Origin: Leguminivora glycinivorella
Lineage: Eukaryota > Arthropoda > Insecta > Lepidoptera > Tortricidae
Reading direction: 5' to 3'
Length of the DNA stretch: 64,000 bases
Assembly: GCF_023078275.1 (NCBI RefSeq)
Contig: NC_062981.1
Coordinates: 19,150,846 to 19,214,845 of the forward strand
Shown here: positions 1 to 10,982 of the stretch, in pieces
How the letters are laid out: the number at the start of each line of letters is the position of its first letter
Numbering within the stretch: the stretch's first letter is position 1
The notes under the pieces: generated by a model
What the model saw: the letters and a program-made list of their open reading frames with translations, nothing else
Database searches by the model: none
What the model was told of the DNA's origin: nothing
Program-made: the position numbers and the translations under genes

Positions 1-2
1 TT

Positions 3-379
3 GCGGGTCAGTAAGGGCAGCTATGACATTCCGTGGTCCTACGCGAAAATGGTCTAAGGAGACCTTCACTCGATTTCAAATTGATGAAAAATGGCAGTTA
101 AATATTTTGGAAACACAGGGTGCGAGAAAAAGGGCATTTTTGTTTGACGCCAATCGATCCCATTCCTAAGTATCCAGGATCAAAAGCCTGTATGGGACCA
201 AAAAAAACTTACCGGCTAGAAAAGTCACAAATCGCGAAAAACTTTTCCCATACAATTTGTGTGAAAAATAAAAAATTTTCACATGGTTTTTTTCTGATGC
301 CAATCGATTCCATTCTTCGTCTCCTTAGACCATTTTCGCATAGGACCACGGAATGTCATAGCTGCCCTTACTGACCCGC
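3..379. repeat. Palindromic MITE at the window edge
   Basis: The first 60 bases (starting GCGGGTCAGTAAGGGCAG) return as a reverse complement at about 315-379, giving roughly 65-bp terminal inverted repeats. The interior also carries two inverted copies of a segment reading CCAATCGATYCCATTC. No transposase is present. The left target duplication cannot be read because the window starts here. Confidence 0.8.
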
Positions 380-416
380 TATAAAAATACAGCCTGTATA
401 AGTAGTCTGACTTCCT

Positions 417-929
417 AATCTACCTATATAAGGTCCTAATTTATTAGATGCAGATATTTTTACAGCTGATAGTACTCGGTCTCTGGAGTATATTAAACCG
501 TGAAGCATTATAGCTTTTACTATGTTTTTTTGGAGAAAACGGAAAAACAAATTTGCTACGTAAAAACACCCTGTTTATGTGATTATTAAATGAAAACTCA
601 TTGAACAGATTCTAGTACCTCTTTTACGTACCACTTAACTGTAACTGGCCACTTCAATGACATGTGCAGTTTTCCCGCCGAACCTTTACGACATTTACAA
701 CAAACAATTGTTGACATGACAGACAGTGTTATTGTGACATGTGATAATGCACATGATGATTTTTTTTAGACGAAATTATAATTATTTTTTTTGTTAGGAA
801 AATGAAATCAAAAAAGTTACATGAAAAGATTTCTTAATTTATATTTAAAGTTAATTATTTTAATGTAAAGTATCATGTGTTAAAATATCTGCAACTAATA
901 AATTAGGACCTTATATAAACGTGGGTAGC
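417..929. repeat. Inverted-repeat element (MITE-like)
   Basis: The segment at 419-464 containing ATAAGGTCCTAATTTATTAG is found inverted at 879-929 (CTAATAAATTAGGACCTTAT). The interior is AT-rich and non-coding. No superfamily was assigned. Confidence 0.65.
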
Positions 930-943
930 ACTACTGAATAATT

Positions 944-1590
<647 letters not shown>

Positions 1591-1702
1591 AATCGCTCCG
1601 GCCCTCCGGCAAACCGTCGCGATTTAACGTACTCTCGTTAGTACTATTCAACTTCCTCCCCTTGTTGCACAATGTACTATATACATGATAATTCATCCAC
1701 AG

Positions 1703-1896
1703 CCGTCCTCCTCATCGCTTTCCACATTTGCTGCGCAATGGCCTACCCTCCCTGCGTGTGTACGCGGGAAATGCGTCCGGTCTGCGGCTCCAACGGCGAG
1801 ACCTACCACAACAACTGCTTGTTCGAGTGCGCTGCAACCTCCATCCCGTCCCTGAGGGTGATCCATAGAGGAATGTGCGAGCACTTCGAAGAGTGA
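1703..1896 (+). CDS. Kazal-type serine protease inhibitor, single domain (3' exon)
   Basis: The encoded exon reads as the end of a signal peptide (AVLLIAFHICCAMA), then one non-classical Kazal domain: C-V-C-T-R, PVCGSNGETY, N-x-C-L-x-E-C, and a last Cys in GMCEHFEE before TGA. In the family the P1 residue is the second residue after Cys2, here Arg, which suggests trypsin-like targets. I start the exon at 1703 because ATTCATCCACAG just before it is a good acceptor and the same G|CC junction is used by the homologous exon at 6267. An in-frame ATG at 1672 is an alternative start, but it gives a poorer signal peptide. The matching first exon was not found upstream and may lie outside the window. 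A GTGAGT overlaps the stop, so further splicing cannot be excluded. The product should be secreted and small (about 60 residues mature). Confidence 0.7.
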
Positions 1897-2145
1897 GTTG
1901 TACGCTACGGCTAAGAAACCTGAGAAAAGCTACATCGCAGAATGAACATTAAAAATCAAGAAAATGACCCGTTTTGTATTTTTCTTTAAGACCCTCCCTC
2001 TTGTACCTAATCAAGTCCTAATACAAATGTCATATATGTATTTAAAGTGCGTTTTTGGCTCGAAAGGGCAACCTACCCTCCACAGCATATTGGAGTGCGC
2101 CGCGGATTCGATCCACGGCAAGGGTTGTTGTTGCACCCTAAGTGC

Positions 2146-3066
2146 GTTTTCAGATTATTCGATTCGATCTTGGATGTCGGAAGGATTTCAAAGGCAAAAG
2201 TAAAAGATGGCGACTTCAATGTATGGGATATCGGTCCCACATCCGATACCATACATCCGGTCCACATCACGGTATTCCAAGCCGAATGTGTAGGAATAAT
2301 AGAAGCTTGCAATGCCATAAAGAGACGACAGGTAAAACATGGAAACATACTGATACTATCAGACAGCAAATCAGTGCTTCAGGCACTAGACAGCCCAAAA
2401 CTCACCTCGAAACTAATACTAGAATGTCATCAAAGACTCACGGAAGTGTGCGAAGAGGACAACAAAGTAACAATACAATGGATAAAGGGGCACAGTGGAT
2501 CAAGAGGGAATGATGCAGCGGATGAACTGGCCCGAGAAGGATCAGCCACACCGGCATATGGCCCCGAACCCATCATACCCCTACCAATAACGCATAGGAA
2601 AAACCAACTTAGTCAACACTACAAACAGCTACACAACAAATACTGGGTAGAGTTAGACACATGTAGACAAACCAAGGAAATTCTTGCTGAACCTAATACA
2701 AAACTCACAAAAATCCTACTCAGAACACCCAGACAGCAACTGCGCAAACTAGTAGGATTGATGACAGGACACAACACACTGAACAAACACCTCAATAACA
2801 TAGGTATAACCGATAGCCCCATGTGCAGAGCGTGCATGGAAGCAGAAGAAACCACCAAACACTTTCTTCTAGAGTGTAAACAGGTAGAAGTATATAGGAA
2901 CAAGTATCTAGGTACGCCAAACACACTGAAAGAGGATTTGTAGAGGAGCTGGGGTGGTTGGAGTAGTGCTACCCCGTCTATTTCACGCAAAATAGGCACA
3001 ATGGATGTCGACTTGCGGAAAATGCCCAATACAACTAACTAACCCACATCCGATATCGGAAGTGCC
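2146..3066. repeat. Palindromic MITE interrupted by a LINE fragment
   Basis: Positions 2146-2248 match, in reverse, the short palindromic element at 57013-57150, including GTGCGTTTTC, GGATGTCG and ATGGGATATCGGTC. The element resumes at 3056 (TCGGAAGTGCC). The two halves are separated by the retrotransposon fragment at 2249-3042. Confidence 0.7.
2249..3042 (+). pseudogene. 5'-truncated non-LTR retrotransposon: RNase H and C-terminal zinc motif
   Basis: An open frame running to the stop at 2941-2943 encodes the end of a LINE ORF2. It holds an RNase H domain (LILSDSKSVLQAL, IQWIKGHSGSRGNDAADELA) followed by CRAC...H...C, the zinc-like motif usual at the C-terminus of R1/I-group elements. The 3' end is CAACTAACTAAC, a short tandem tail. 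The insert is flanked by a perfect 13-bp duplication, CCCACATCCGATA, at 2236-2248 and 3043-3055, so both ends are defined. The reverse transcriptase and endonuclease regions are absent, so it is dead on arrival. Confidence 0.85.
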
Positions 3067-3343
3067 ATGAGTAGCTAGACATAAGCAAACGGTTTCTAGG
3101 TACCTATATCGGTATATTCGGTATGCCTAGCCTATGCAATAATACATAATACATATGTATACTCGTATGTATAGTGCTTAAAGATCTGTGTGTTGTGTCT
3201 ACACAACCTAGAAAGCTCGTAAGCAATCACATACGTCTCGCTCGACACGTCGTCCCCAAATTATGTAACCGCTTTTTAATTTAAATCCAAAACAGTGTGA
3301 ACGTGACGTAAACAAGAGAACAGTGTTTCCCAGGCATTTCAGC

Positions 3344-3480
3344 AGGGTTAGCACATGATTGCCGCGAGAGTATGTCGCCGCGAGATAGACTACCTGTCCT
3401 TATGTCATTAATACAGTGAGAAGAAGACGTGTTATCTATCTCGCGGTTACATACTCTCGCGGCAATCATGTGCTAGGCCT
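3344..3480. repeat. Palindromic MITE (GGTTAGCACATGATTG family), copy 1
   Basis: Inverted arms begin GGTTAGCACATGATTGCC and contain TATGTCGCCGCGAGATAGA. The return arm ends CAATCATGTGCTAGG. Further copies lie at 3485-3744, 32526-34233 and 37286-37415. Confidence 0.8.
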
Positions 3481-3484
3481 ACAG

Positions 3485-3744
3485 CAAGGTTAGCACATGA
3501 TTGGTGCGAGAGTATGTTCGCCGCGAGATAGATCACACGTCTTCTTCTAATTGTATTAATGGTGTTCCCACACTGACTGTTATAAATGTTATATAACATG
3601 GTGTGACAGGGACAGCGCGCCATTGCGCCATCACACATTCATAACACATCACAACATTAATATAACATCCCATTCTGGGAGTACCATAAGGACGGGTCTA
3701 TCTCTCGGCGACTTACTCTCGCGCCAATCATGCGCTAACCCTGC
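3485..3744. repeat. Palindromic MITE (same family), copy 2, with an inner insertion
   Basis: The left arm starts GGTTAGCACATGATTGG and the right arm ends CCAATCATGCGCTAACC. The middle, around 3560-3680, differs from the other copies and looks like a second repeat. The element ends about 85 bp upstream of the TATA-like sequence of the four-domain Kazal gene. Confidence 0.75.
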
Positions 3745-3830
3745 AGGTGCAGAGCTTTAGGTCAAAATCAGCTTTACATAATGTCAATGATGACGCACCG
3801 GGGAACCACAGTCGCGAAGTACTCGTGAGA

Positions 3831-3881
3831 TATATATGCGGGCGGCGAGCGGCCGGCGGCATTCGGAGACCGGCTGTCAGT
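3831..3881 (+). promoter_or_regulatory. Candidate core promoter of the four-domain Kazal gene
   Basis: TATATAT at 3831-3837 is followed by a GC-rich stretch and by an arthropod initiator match, TCAGT, at 3877-3881. This is 41 bp ahead of the ATG at 3922. The TATA-to-initiator distance, about 47 bp, is longer than the usual 30, so one of the two may not be used. Confidence 0.4.
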
Positions 3882-3921
3882 GACTATAGTTCGATTGAGT
3901 TGGGATTATATCGGCACGAAG

Positions 3922-6900
3922 ATGTATAAGTTTGGTAAGTATTGTGTGAAAATACTGATGAAAGATTGAGATACCTAGTTCGTTGCTGTTTAAAACGAAA
4001 CTTAGGGTCAATGTGCTAGTTGACATACTCCAGTTTTCGTCCCTGTGCATATATGTAATTTAATATTTTTTAAGTGAATATATTGTTTAGATTTAGACTA
4101 ATTAAATTTGCAATAAACATGTTCGGCAAATCCTAGTTTTTATTAAAATTTCGTCAAATGGACTAAAACTAGCACGACGGCTCTATACCTACATGTTTTG
4201 AAACGATATCTTTGCTAGAATTATTATTTCGAATTTATTTCATAATAAATTATATTATTAACATAATGCCAGTCCTTTTTTCATGATTTGCGTGTTGGTA
4301 CCATACAAATTCTAGATTGTTATAGATGAAAAAAAAAAAGAAACTATAGGTACCTACACAAATAATTATTTTTAAATTTATTTATTTTATTTGTTAGGAA
4401 AACTTACAGCTAAAGTTACAATAAGGCTTATAACATAAAAACAATGAGCCAATAACAAGTTTCCACAGATAGAAACTGGGCAAAGTACATGCGTGCAAAG
4501 TTACAGAAATTTTTGAAATATATTTGAAGATTTAGTACTACATATGTATAATTATTTAAGGAGTTCTTCCTAAAGTTAGTGTTAGCGTAGGGGATATGAA
4601 ACGTTCGCTTAGCGCGCGACGAAAGGCGTGAGGGGACTGAGAACTTCAAGCTTGACAAATTAAAATCGGGACTTAATCGCGTATGACTACATACGGGATT
4701 AACTAAGTCCCGATTTTAAAAATAATTATGTGTAATAAAACTAATAAACGTGAAAGTTTAAATCAGTGACCTACACAAATCTTTGCATTGATTGATTTCT
4801 CCTGCCCCTCTAGCACAACTTGCCTTGTCGCACGCGAGTCCATACTTGCAGTCGCGTTTGATGTATGGACTCGCGCGCTACAAGGCAAGTTGTGCTAAAG
4901 GGCCTGCATTATAATTAGTCACATTTATTCAATGATCAAGTATTTTTAGTGTTTTAAATACATATCCATGTTGCACTAAAAATACGGGACACAATAGCAT
5001 TCTATACAGAGATAGATTTACGAGTATCTCCCCGATCAGACATGCACCATCAACATAATGTCAAGGATAACCGATAACAGTTTCATTGATGCTTTACTTG
5101 TTTTCGCGCGTGTATTCCGTGTATTGCTAAATTATTGAGAAATTTACGACATGAGCCGAGAGAACAAGTCCATCTTGACCTGTATCGTTGCAACAATAAC
5201 ATTGTCTGGCCTTAAAAACTCATTAAAAAGACATCTCAAAAAATAATACACATCAAACTTACTTACTCTCAATTCGCTCAAAGGTTGACTGGAAGAGATC
5301 CCTTATAGGGATAAGTTCGCCTTTGTACACCATAACTATACTGTATTTCTATGTCCTAACTTGTCTTATGTACAATAAAGTGTTTACATACATACATACA
5401 TACTATGATTAATTATTAAAAATACCAAAATTTTGCCGAGTGAAACACAAAATTGTTCAGCACACCAACACAAAAAATATACTAACTGTAACATCTCAAA
5501 TTAAATCAAATCCATCAATTTAATATTTTTTAGTACGACTCCACCCTTCCCCAAGTTCCCCTGCTGCCGTGACGTAATATTTCAAAAATCTTATCGATTA
5601 TCCTTGCGCTGTCTTAGCACTATTATTAGCTATTACTGATACGTAATGGGTCGGAAAATCTGAAGGCATCGTTATCGTGTAATGAACTTAATTGCTGCAA
5701 TAACAATGTGACTAAAGTACCTGTCGCTTACTGTAACTACCTGTAATGTCCTTTAATTGTTGCTTCTTCGGTAACTGATAACTTTATTCTGGGAATAAAT
5801 ACTTACCTACATTACATCATTTCCTACGATTACCTTATGTAGGTTAAGGGCCGGTTGCATCAAACCGTCTGTCACCGTTAAAGCGTTCGTTAAATTTTAT
5901 TGTATGGGAAGTTCCATAGACGTCTGCTGCGTGGCGATGATGTGTCTGTCAAATGCGGTTGATGCAACTGGCCCTAAATTGACAAAAATTGTACTTCCTT
6001 AAAACCGTCCTTGTTATTTTTAAACGACTTCTTATTGGTTTTGTTTTCGGACTGATTTTTCGGACACGTCATGACTGAAATAATGCTAGTCACTTAGGAT
6101 CAAAATAGACTGCAACACAATAACTAAGTCTATAATTCCATTAGCTGGACATGACTTTAACTGAATCTTTAGAATACAATTGACAATTGATATGAACGTT
6201 ATTCTGAAACTGATCACAACGGAAATCAAAATGTAACCAACGACTAACCTTCAATTTTGTCAACAGCCCTCCTTATTGCCTGCTTCATCAGCAGCACGGC
6301 AGCCCTCCCGCCCTGCGTGTGCTCTCGCGACTACACTCCCGTCTGCGGCTCAGACGGTGAAACCTACCCCAACGGCTGCATGCTCGACTGCGCTGCTCAA
6401 ACCCATGAAAACCTCAGGCTATCACACGGAGGCCCTTGCCGATCACAAGCAGAAACATCCTGCATCTGCACCTTCGAATATAAACCCGTCTGCGGCATCG
6501 ACGGAACCACGTACCCCAACAAGTGCGCCCTAGGCTGCGAACGAGCTCGAAACCCCGTCCTGATCAAGCTACATGACGGCCCTTGCGAAACTAAAGAAGA
6601 ACTCAAAGTAGCCAAACCCAGTCTACCCACCTGCACTTGCACTAGGAACTTCGAACCTGTCTGCGGAACTGATGGAGTCACTTACAGTAACATGTGCTTA
6701 TTAAAATGCGCGGCACAGACTAAGCCTTTGGGTAAAAAAGCCGAAGGCCCCTGTGAGGATTTGACCGTTAAAGTAGCAGAGGTTTCAGAAGAAGAGGTGC
6801 CTAAGAAAAGCTGTGTGTGCTTCAGGAACTATATGCCGGTGTGTGGGTCGGATGGGAACACGTATGCTAACCATTGTGTGCTCGGGTGCTCGAGTAACAG

Positions 6901-6940
6901 TAATCCTGGATTGAAGATGGTTCATGGTGGACCTTGCTAA
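3922..6940 (+). CDS. Secreted four-domain Kazal serine protease inhibitor (2 exons)
   Basis: Join 3922-3934 and 6267-6940, giving 228 residues. Exon 1 (ATG TAT AAG TTT G, donor GTAAGT) was found by matching phase to the acceptor TTTTGTCAACAG. The joined start MYKFALLIACFISSTAA is a textbook signal peptide, cleaved near residue 17. Four tandem Kazal domains follow, each C-x-C-x(7)-VCG-x-DG-x-TY-x-N-x-C-x-L-x-C...GPC. The inferred P1 residues are Arg (CVCSR), Phe (CICTF), Arg (CTCTR) and Arg (CVCFR), so three trypsin-like and one chymotrypsin-like specificity. Linkers after domains 2 and 3 are Lys/Glu-rich. The 2.3-kb intron holds MITEs and a LINE tail. Paralogy to the exon at 1703 is clear. 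Lepidopteran relatives act in haemolymph, gut or silk; which applies here cannot be told from sequence. Confidence 0.88.
4661..4717. repeat. Short palindrome, CGGGACTTAAT family
   Basis: TAAAATCGGGACTTAAT is followed about 20 bp later by its near reverse complement. A related palindrome (GCAAACGGGACTTAAT) sits inside the foldback element near 19540-19590. Confidence 0.6.
4797..4912. repeat. Palindromic MITE in Kazal intron
   Basis: The arm CTAGCACAACTTGCCTTGT...CGCGAGTCCATAC returns inverted as GTATGGACTCGCG...ACAAGGCAAGTTGTGCTA. It is non-coding and within the intron of the four-domain Kazal gene. Confidence 0.75.
5250..5405 (+). mobile_element. 3' end of a non-LTR retrotransposon
   Basis: The sequence reads like a LINE 3' untranslated tail: GGTTGACTGGAAGAGATCCC, TTCGCCTTTGTACACC, ACAATAAAGTG, then an (ACAT)n tail. 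This block is, from general knowledge, common in Lepidoptera. There is no coding part. Confidence 0.65.
5849..5977. repeat. MITE with GGGCCGGTTGCATCAA ends
   Basis: GGGCCGGTTGCATCAAACCG at the left is mirrored by GGTTGATGCAACTGGCCCT at the right. The interior contains TTTATTGTATGGGAAGTTCC. A truncated inverted copy lies at about 6991-7058, just after the Kazal stop codon. Confidence 0.8.
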
Positions 6941-7045
6941 AGTGGTGATCATGTGTTATAAGACTCAATTAGGTACTACAATTGTTTGTCTTAGGGCCAG
7001 TTGCAATCAACGTCATGTTGCGAAGGTCTATGAAATTTCCTGTAC

Positions 7046-7051
7046 AATAAA
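7046..7051 (+). promoter_or_regulatory. Candidate polyadenylation signal of the Kazal gene
   Basis: AATAAA lies 106 bp past the TAA of the four-domain Kazal gene. It falls within the truncated MITE copy at 6991-7058. It is the first canonical signal downstream, but its use is unproven. Confidence 0.4.
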
Positions 7052-7054
7052 AGT

Positions 7055-7215
7055 AGGCACTGGTCCCACCAAGAGCGAGTAAGCTATGAGCTATCGGCGG
7101 TAGAAACGGACAAAAGATAGTCACTCCCGTGTAAATAAAAGAGACGCGATGATAGCGCGAGCGAGGTATAGTTCGTCGCCGAGCGAACTATAAATCGCTC
7201 GCTCTCTTTTATTTG
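7055..7215. repeat. MITE fragment, GGCACTGGTCCCACCAAG family
   Basis: The left end GGCACTGGTCCCACCAAGAG and interior CGGACAAAAGATAGTCACTCC match the element at 32088-32505. The distal end is missing, so this copy is truncated where the next palindrome starts. Confidence 0.65.
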
Positions 7216-7224
7216 GGCAATTTT

Positions 7225-7516
7225 TTTCAAAGTTGTCCACCCCACTTTTTTGTAACATGGGTATTTTTACGCGATTCACACTCAGAATCGAGAGCTCTTT
7301 CGATCCTGATAGGAGAAAAAAAATGTCCCAAGATTTCCATACATTTTTTCGAACCTTCCATTCCGTTACCGCCATACAACATGTATGAAAAAATGGTAAC
7401 TGAATGGGAAAAACCTTGGGACACTTTTTTTCTCCTATTAGGATTGAAAGAGCTCGCGATTCTGAGTGGAAAACACTTAAAAATTTCCAAATCCAAAAAA
7501 AAGTGGGGTGGACACT
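7225..7516. repeat. Palindromic repeat, TCCACCCCACTTTTTTG ends
   Basis: TGTCCACCCCACTTTTTT at the left returns as AAAAAAGTGGGGTGGACA. The inner arms carry GGAGAAAAAAAATGTCCCAAG against CTTGGGACACTTTTTTTCTCC. The overlapping ORFs on both strands are palindrome artefacts. Confidence 0.8.
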
Positions 7517-7959
7517 TTGAAAAAAAAATGGCCCATTTACACGGAAGCGACTATAAGTATAAATTTTGTTCAATTCTATTGCCGATACCTGTGATTGTAT
7601 TCGTATGAAAGTAGGTAACTAATTGAGGCTTGTAAAGTTTTGTGAATAAGGGGTTATGCCTTTGATAAGTTAAGATTACCTAAGTTTATGCTTCTTGACT
7701 TTATGTACTTAGTAGAGATATTTTACCAGTGGTTGTACTAGCCAATCGTCCCGTTTACAGTATTGTATTTTATTATGTGTTAGTGTTTAGTCTGTTTGAC
7801 AGTCTTGGCATAGTTTTTTATTTATTTGTACATCTATTCAGGACAATGAGTTTCGTGAAGTGCCATTCATGTGATAAAAATATTAATTATGATTATATAT
7901 AAGGTGCTACACCGACCACTGAAAACTTCAGACTCTGAATTTTTTTACTGTTTCATACA

Positions 7960-8230
7960 TACAGGGTGGAATAAAAACAGTAAAAAGGACCGTTCAAACT
8001 TTGCATAGTATCTTTTGAGGTCATAATGAACAACTTTTATTATGGGACCAATGCTGAAATCACGAAAAAAAATTTTGCTGTACCATAGAAATGAGCGGCT
8101 CCATGACAGGCGAAATGTATGAAACAACTGAAACAAGCAAACATTTTTGGTCCCATAATAAAAGTTTATCATTATGACTTTAAAAGTCACTATGCAAAGT
8201 TTTGACGGTCCTTTTTATTTCACCGTGTAT
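7960..8230. repeat. Palindromic MITE
   Basis: Inverted arms: AAAAGGACCGTTCAAACTTTG against CAAAGTTTTGACGGTCCTTTT, and TTATTATGGGACCA against TGGTCCCATAATAA. It is non-coding. Confidence 0.8.
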
Positions 8231-8277
8231 ATTGGTGGAGTGATTTTGGGGCATTTTCGCGAAAAAAGATTCACAAC

Positions 8278-8437
8278 CTTTTTTTCCAAAATAGGTAAAT
8301 TTAATGTTTTCCCTACTCAGAATCACGAGCCCTTCCGATCCTACTAGGTAAAAAAATTCGTCCCAAATTTAATTTTTCCACTTCGTTACCATTTTTAACC
8401 CCCGACGTAAAAACGAAGGGGTGTTATAAGTTTGACG

Positions 8438-8488
<51 letters not shown>

Positions 8489-8975
8489 GTGTGTGTCTGT
8501 CTGTGGCATCGTAGCTCCCGAACGGATGAACCGATTTCTATTTAGTTTTTTTTATTTGAAAGCTGTGTTAGTCGGGAGTGTTCTTAGCCATGTTTCATGA
8601 AAATCGGTCCACTAGGTCGCGGTCGGGGGTTTATTCAAAATTTTAATTTTGTGGTTAGGTTATTCAAACACTTTGTACAGATGTAATGCGAAATGATTTG
8701 CCTTCGAATTGTCAGTCAGCACTGTCAGCAGTGTCAGTACAAGATGTACTGACATTGACTGAACTAGCATGACAAATACGAACGTTTCCGAAGGAAACCC
8801 TTTTCCACTACATCTGTACAGCGGTTACAAAGTGGAAAGTATGCAAAATAATACAAAATTTTGGGACCATTTTTTGTCTCTTGTTTTTTGTCCTCGATCA
8901 AAAGGGCTCGTGATTCCGAGTAGGAAAAACATAAAATTTACCTACCTTAGAAAAAAATTTTTGGTGATTGTTCTC
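8278..8975. repeat. Palindromic repeat opened by two further repeats
   Basis: The outer arms (TACTCAGAATCACGAGCCC at the left, GGGCTCGTGATTCCGAGTA at the right) belong to the family seen at 7225. Between them lie a CCCCCGACG-family element (8397-8660) and a short palindrome (about 8668-8820, TTTGTACAGATGTA against TACATCTGTACAG). Confidence 0.65.
8397..8660 (+). repeat. CCCCCGACG dispersed repeat, copy 1
   Basis: This family starts AACCCCCGACG-AAAAACGA, runs through GGGGTGTTATAAGTTTGACG, a CTGT microsatellite, CATCGTAGCTCCCGAACGGA and CATGTTTCATGAAAATCGGT, and ends in GGTCGGGGGTTT. The start and end are mutually inverted. Other copies are at 22303, 26326, 36023 (minus), 36913, 59268 (minus) and 60066 (minus). 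Confidence 0.85.
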
Positions 8976-9494
8976 GCGAAAATGCCTTTTGACATTTTGT
9001 TATGGGAGAGTTATTTTTTCGTAGTTTCGGAGTCACCCAAAGTTTTTTAATATGACCTAAGCGGTCTACCTTAATACCCTATTAATGTTATGGAGTCCTA
9101 AAATGTCTTCCAAAGAGCTAATAATTTTAAGGCCCAGTTATATCATCGTATATTATATTATGTCAAGAGATGTAATTGTAAGTGCGTAGTTTTATATATT
9201 GTTATAAATAAACATGTGATAATAAATTTGCTATTTTACCTGACTCCGAGAAATAGATAACCTCTTAGATATCATTGAACCTAACACATTATACGTAACA
9301 TCAATAATTCACGCGTTCTTTTAAGTATCACGAGAAAGAATCGAGTTTAAGTCTTTTGAACATGCAAAAGAAATAAAGTAAATAGAGTAAATTATCAGGA
9401 ACTGATGGTCAGCGTCCAATAATAGTGACCTGTGGTCACCTTATAAGTCTATACGATTTGTCCCGCTGTACCTTGTGATTTTGTGTTGATGTGA

Positions 9495-9655
9495 TAAGGA
9501 AGATACAGCGGGGCAAATCTCGACTGGGGGCAAATGTAACTGGTCCATGTAAGCGTGTTCAGTGGATACATGTAGAACTCAACATCAGTCTAATAATGGA
9601 AAAAATGGATTAGTTACAATTGCTCCCCAGTCGAGATTTGCCCCGCTGTATCTTA
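9495..9655. repeat. Palindromic MITE
   Basis: AGATACAGCGGGGCAAATCTCGACTG-type sequence at the left is mirrored by CAGTCGAGATTTGCCCCGCTG at the right. An extra GATTTGTCCCGCTGTACCTT fragment just upstream (about 9447) is a partial copy. Confidence 0.75.
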
Positions 9656-9764
9656 CCTAGTTATATACTTAAGAGTTATTTTTCAGTATCTACAGACTTT
9701 CATATTTTATTATTTTACATTAGATACGTAATGCCAAATAGGTAATGGTGTTTCGGGTGTCCAC

Positions 9765-9830
9765 GAGCTGCAGTGGTCGCTTACCATCAGGCGACCTGTC
9801 TGCTCGTTTGCCTCCTATCTCATAAAAAAA
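9765..9830 (+). mobile_element. Retroposon 3' tail (CCATCAGGCGACC)
   Basis: The block TTACCATCAGGCGACCTGTC followed by TGCCTCCTATCTCATAAAAAA is a retroposon end commonly seen in Lepidoptera. A related end is at about 61325-61375. Confidence 0.5.
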
Positions 9831-10362
9831 TGCCCATCACATTTTGGAGTCAGCATTTTATGGAAGGACCTACCTTTCAGTTTGAAATCTTTGTTTTCCA
9901 GTGATTTTCTCACAACTATATAGCCAGAACAGGAAAATTATTGTTATGTATGTACTTAGCACTTACAAACTGGCTGTAAATATGTACCTAACGTCAGGGT
10001 CAAGTGATCTCAGTACATTCTCGACGGATCGATATAAGCACTAATATAATTACTAATAAACATATTCAGAAGCAATTGAAACGAATCACTATATGTTAGA
10101 CTATTCTAATTGATCACTTTCGTAATTTCGTGGTCATTTTGTTGTCAATAGATTGGAAAACTTCAATTTTGAACAAATCTTATCGATATATGGATATTTC
10201 GTTTTTATCCAATTAACTTAATACATATTTATAATCTGTCAAGCTGTTTTCGTCGCTAGAAAAGAGCGGCAAAAATGTATGCGCGATTTTTTATTGTCCC
10301 ATAGACAATTTTCATTCCTTCTAGTGACAGATTTGTTTGATAGGCTATACTTAAATAATAAA

Positions 10363-10476
10363 TAAATAAATAATAAATAAATATTATAGGACATTCTTAC
10401 ACAGATTGACTGAGGCCCACGGTAAGCTCAAGAAGGCTTGTGTTGTGGGTACTCAGACAACGATATATATAATATA
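10363..10476 (-). mobile_element. tRNA-derived SINE, 3' half (split)
   Basis: It matches the intact minus-strand SINE at 48178-48437: ATTATAGGACATTCTTACAC, GGCTTGTGTTGTGGGTACTC and CAACGATATATA. The 8-bp duplication ATAATATA (10469-10476) marks where the hAT-type element at 10477-17495 entered; the rest of the SINE resumes at 17496. Confidence 0.85.
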
Positions 10477-10747
10477 CATAGCTGGGCATTAACTCGTTAA
10501 TCCGTTAATCGTTAATTAACGAAGTTAACATTTCGATTAACGGATTAACTTTTAAGTTAACTTTAAAAAATATTAACGGATTCGTTAACTTCCGTTAAAT
10601 TTCATCGGGTCCGTTAATCGTTAATCCAGCACCCCAAGCGGCTCGCTGCGCCGCGAAAACCACGTTCTTACTGCTACTGTAAAAGCCCGTAGTACGGCAA
10701 AACCTAGAATTTATTGGTAAAAGCAGATCCGTCGGTTATAAACAGTC

Positions 10748-10962
10748 TGTTGATGGTGAGGGTGTTCCACAATGAAAGCAGTATGTACGTGTGTCGCGCG
10801 CGGATAGACAAGCCGACTGACGAGCGGTCGGAAAAGAAACCGTTACAACCTTGTCGCTGCGTCACACGTATATCTACCTCCAAATTTCAACCATAAAGTA
10901 ATATTACTTAATAACAACCCTAAAAACAACTTAAAATAAACCGTTTGAGCACGTCGCTAACA
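10748..10962 (-). repeat. 3' LTR of the BEL/Pao element
   Basis: 215 bp, starting TGTTGATGGTG and ending GCTAACA when read on the plus strand. It appears identical to the copy at 16752-16966. Confidence 0.93.
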
Positions 10963-10982
10963 CGCCCCACCCTAGTGCTGGC

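Noticed and set aside
6257..6266. Non-ATG start of the Kazal open frame
   Set aside because: It is a TTG inside the polypyrimidine tract and acceptor; the spliced exon 1 at 3922 gives an ATG and a proper signal peptide.
7121..7608. Overlapping 89-150 codon ORFs on both strands
   Set aside because: They lie on a palindromic repeat; the two strands encode near-identical peptides, as expected from inverted arms.
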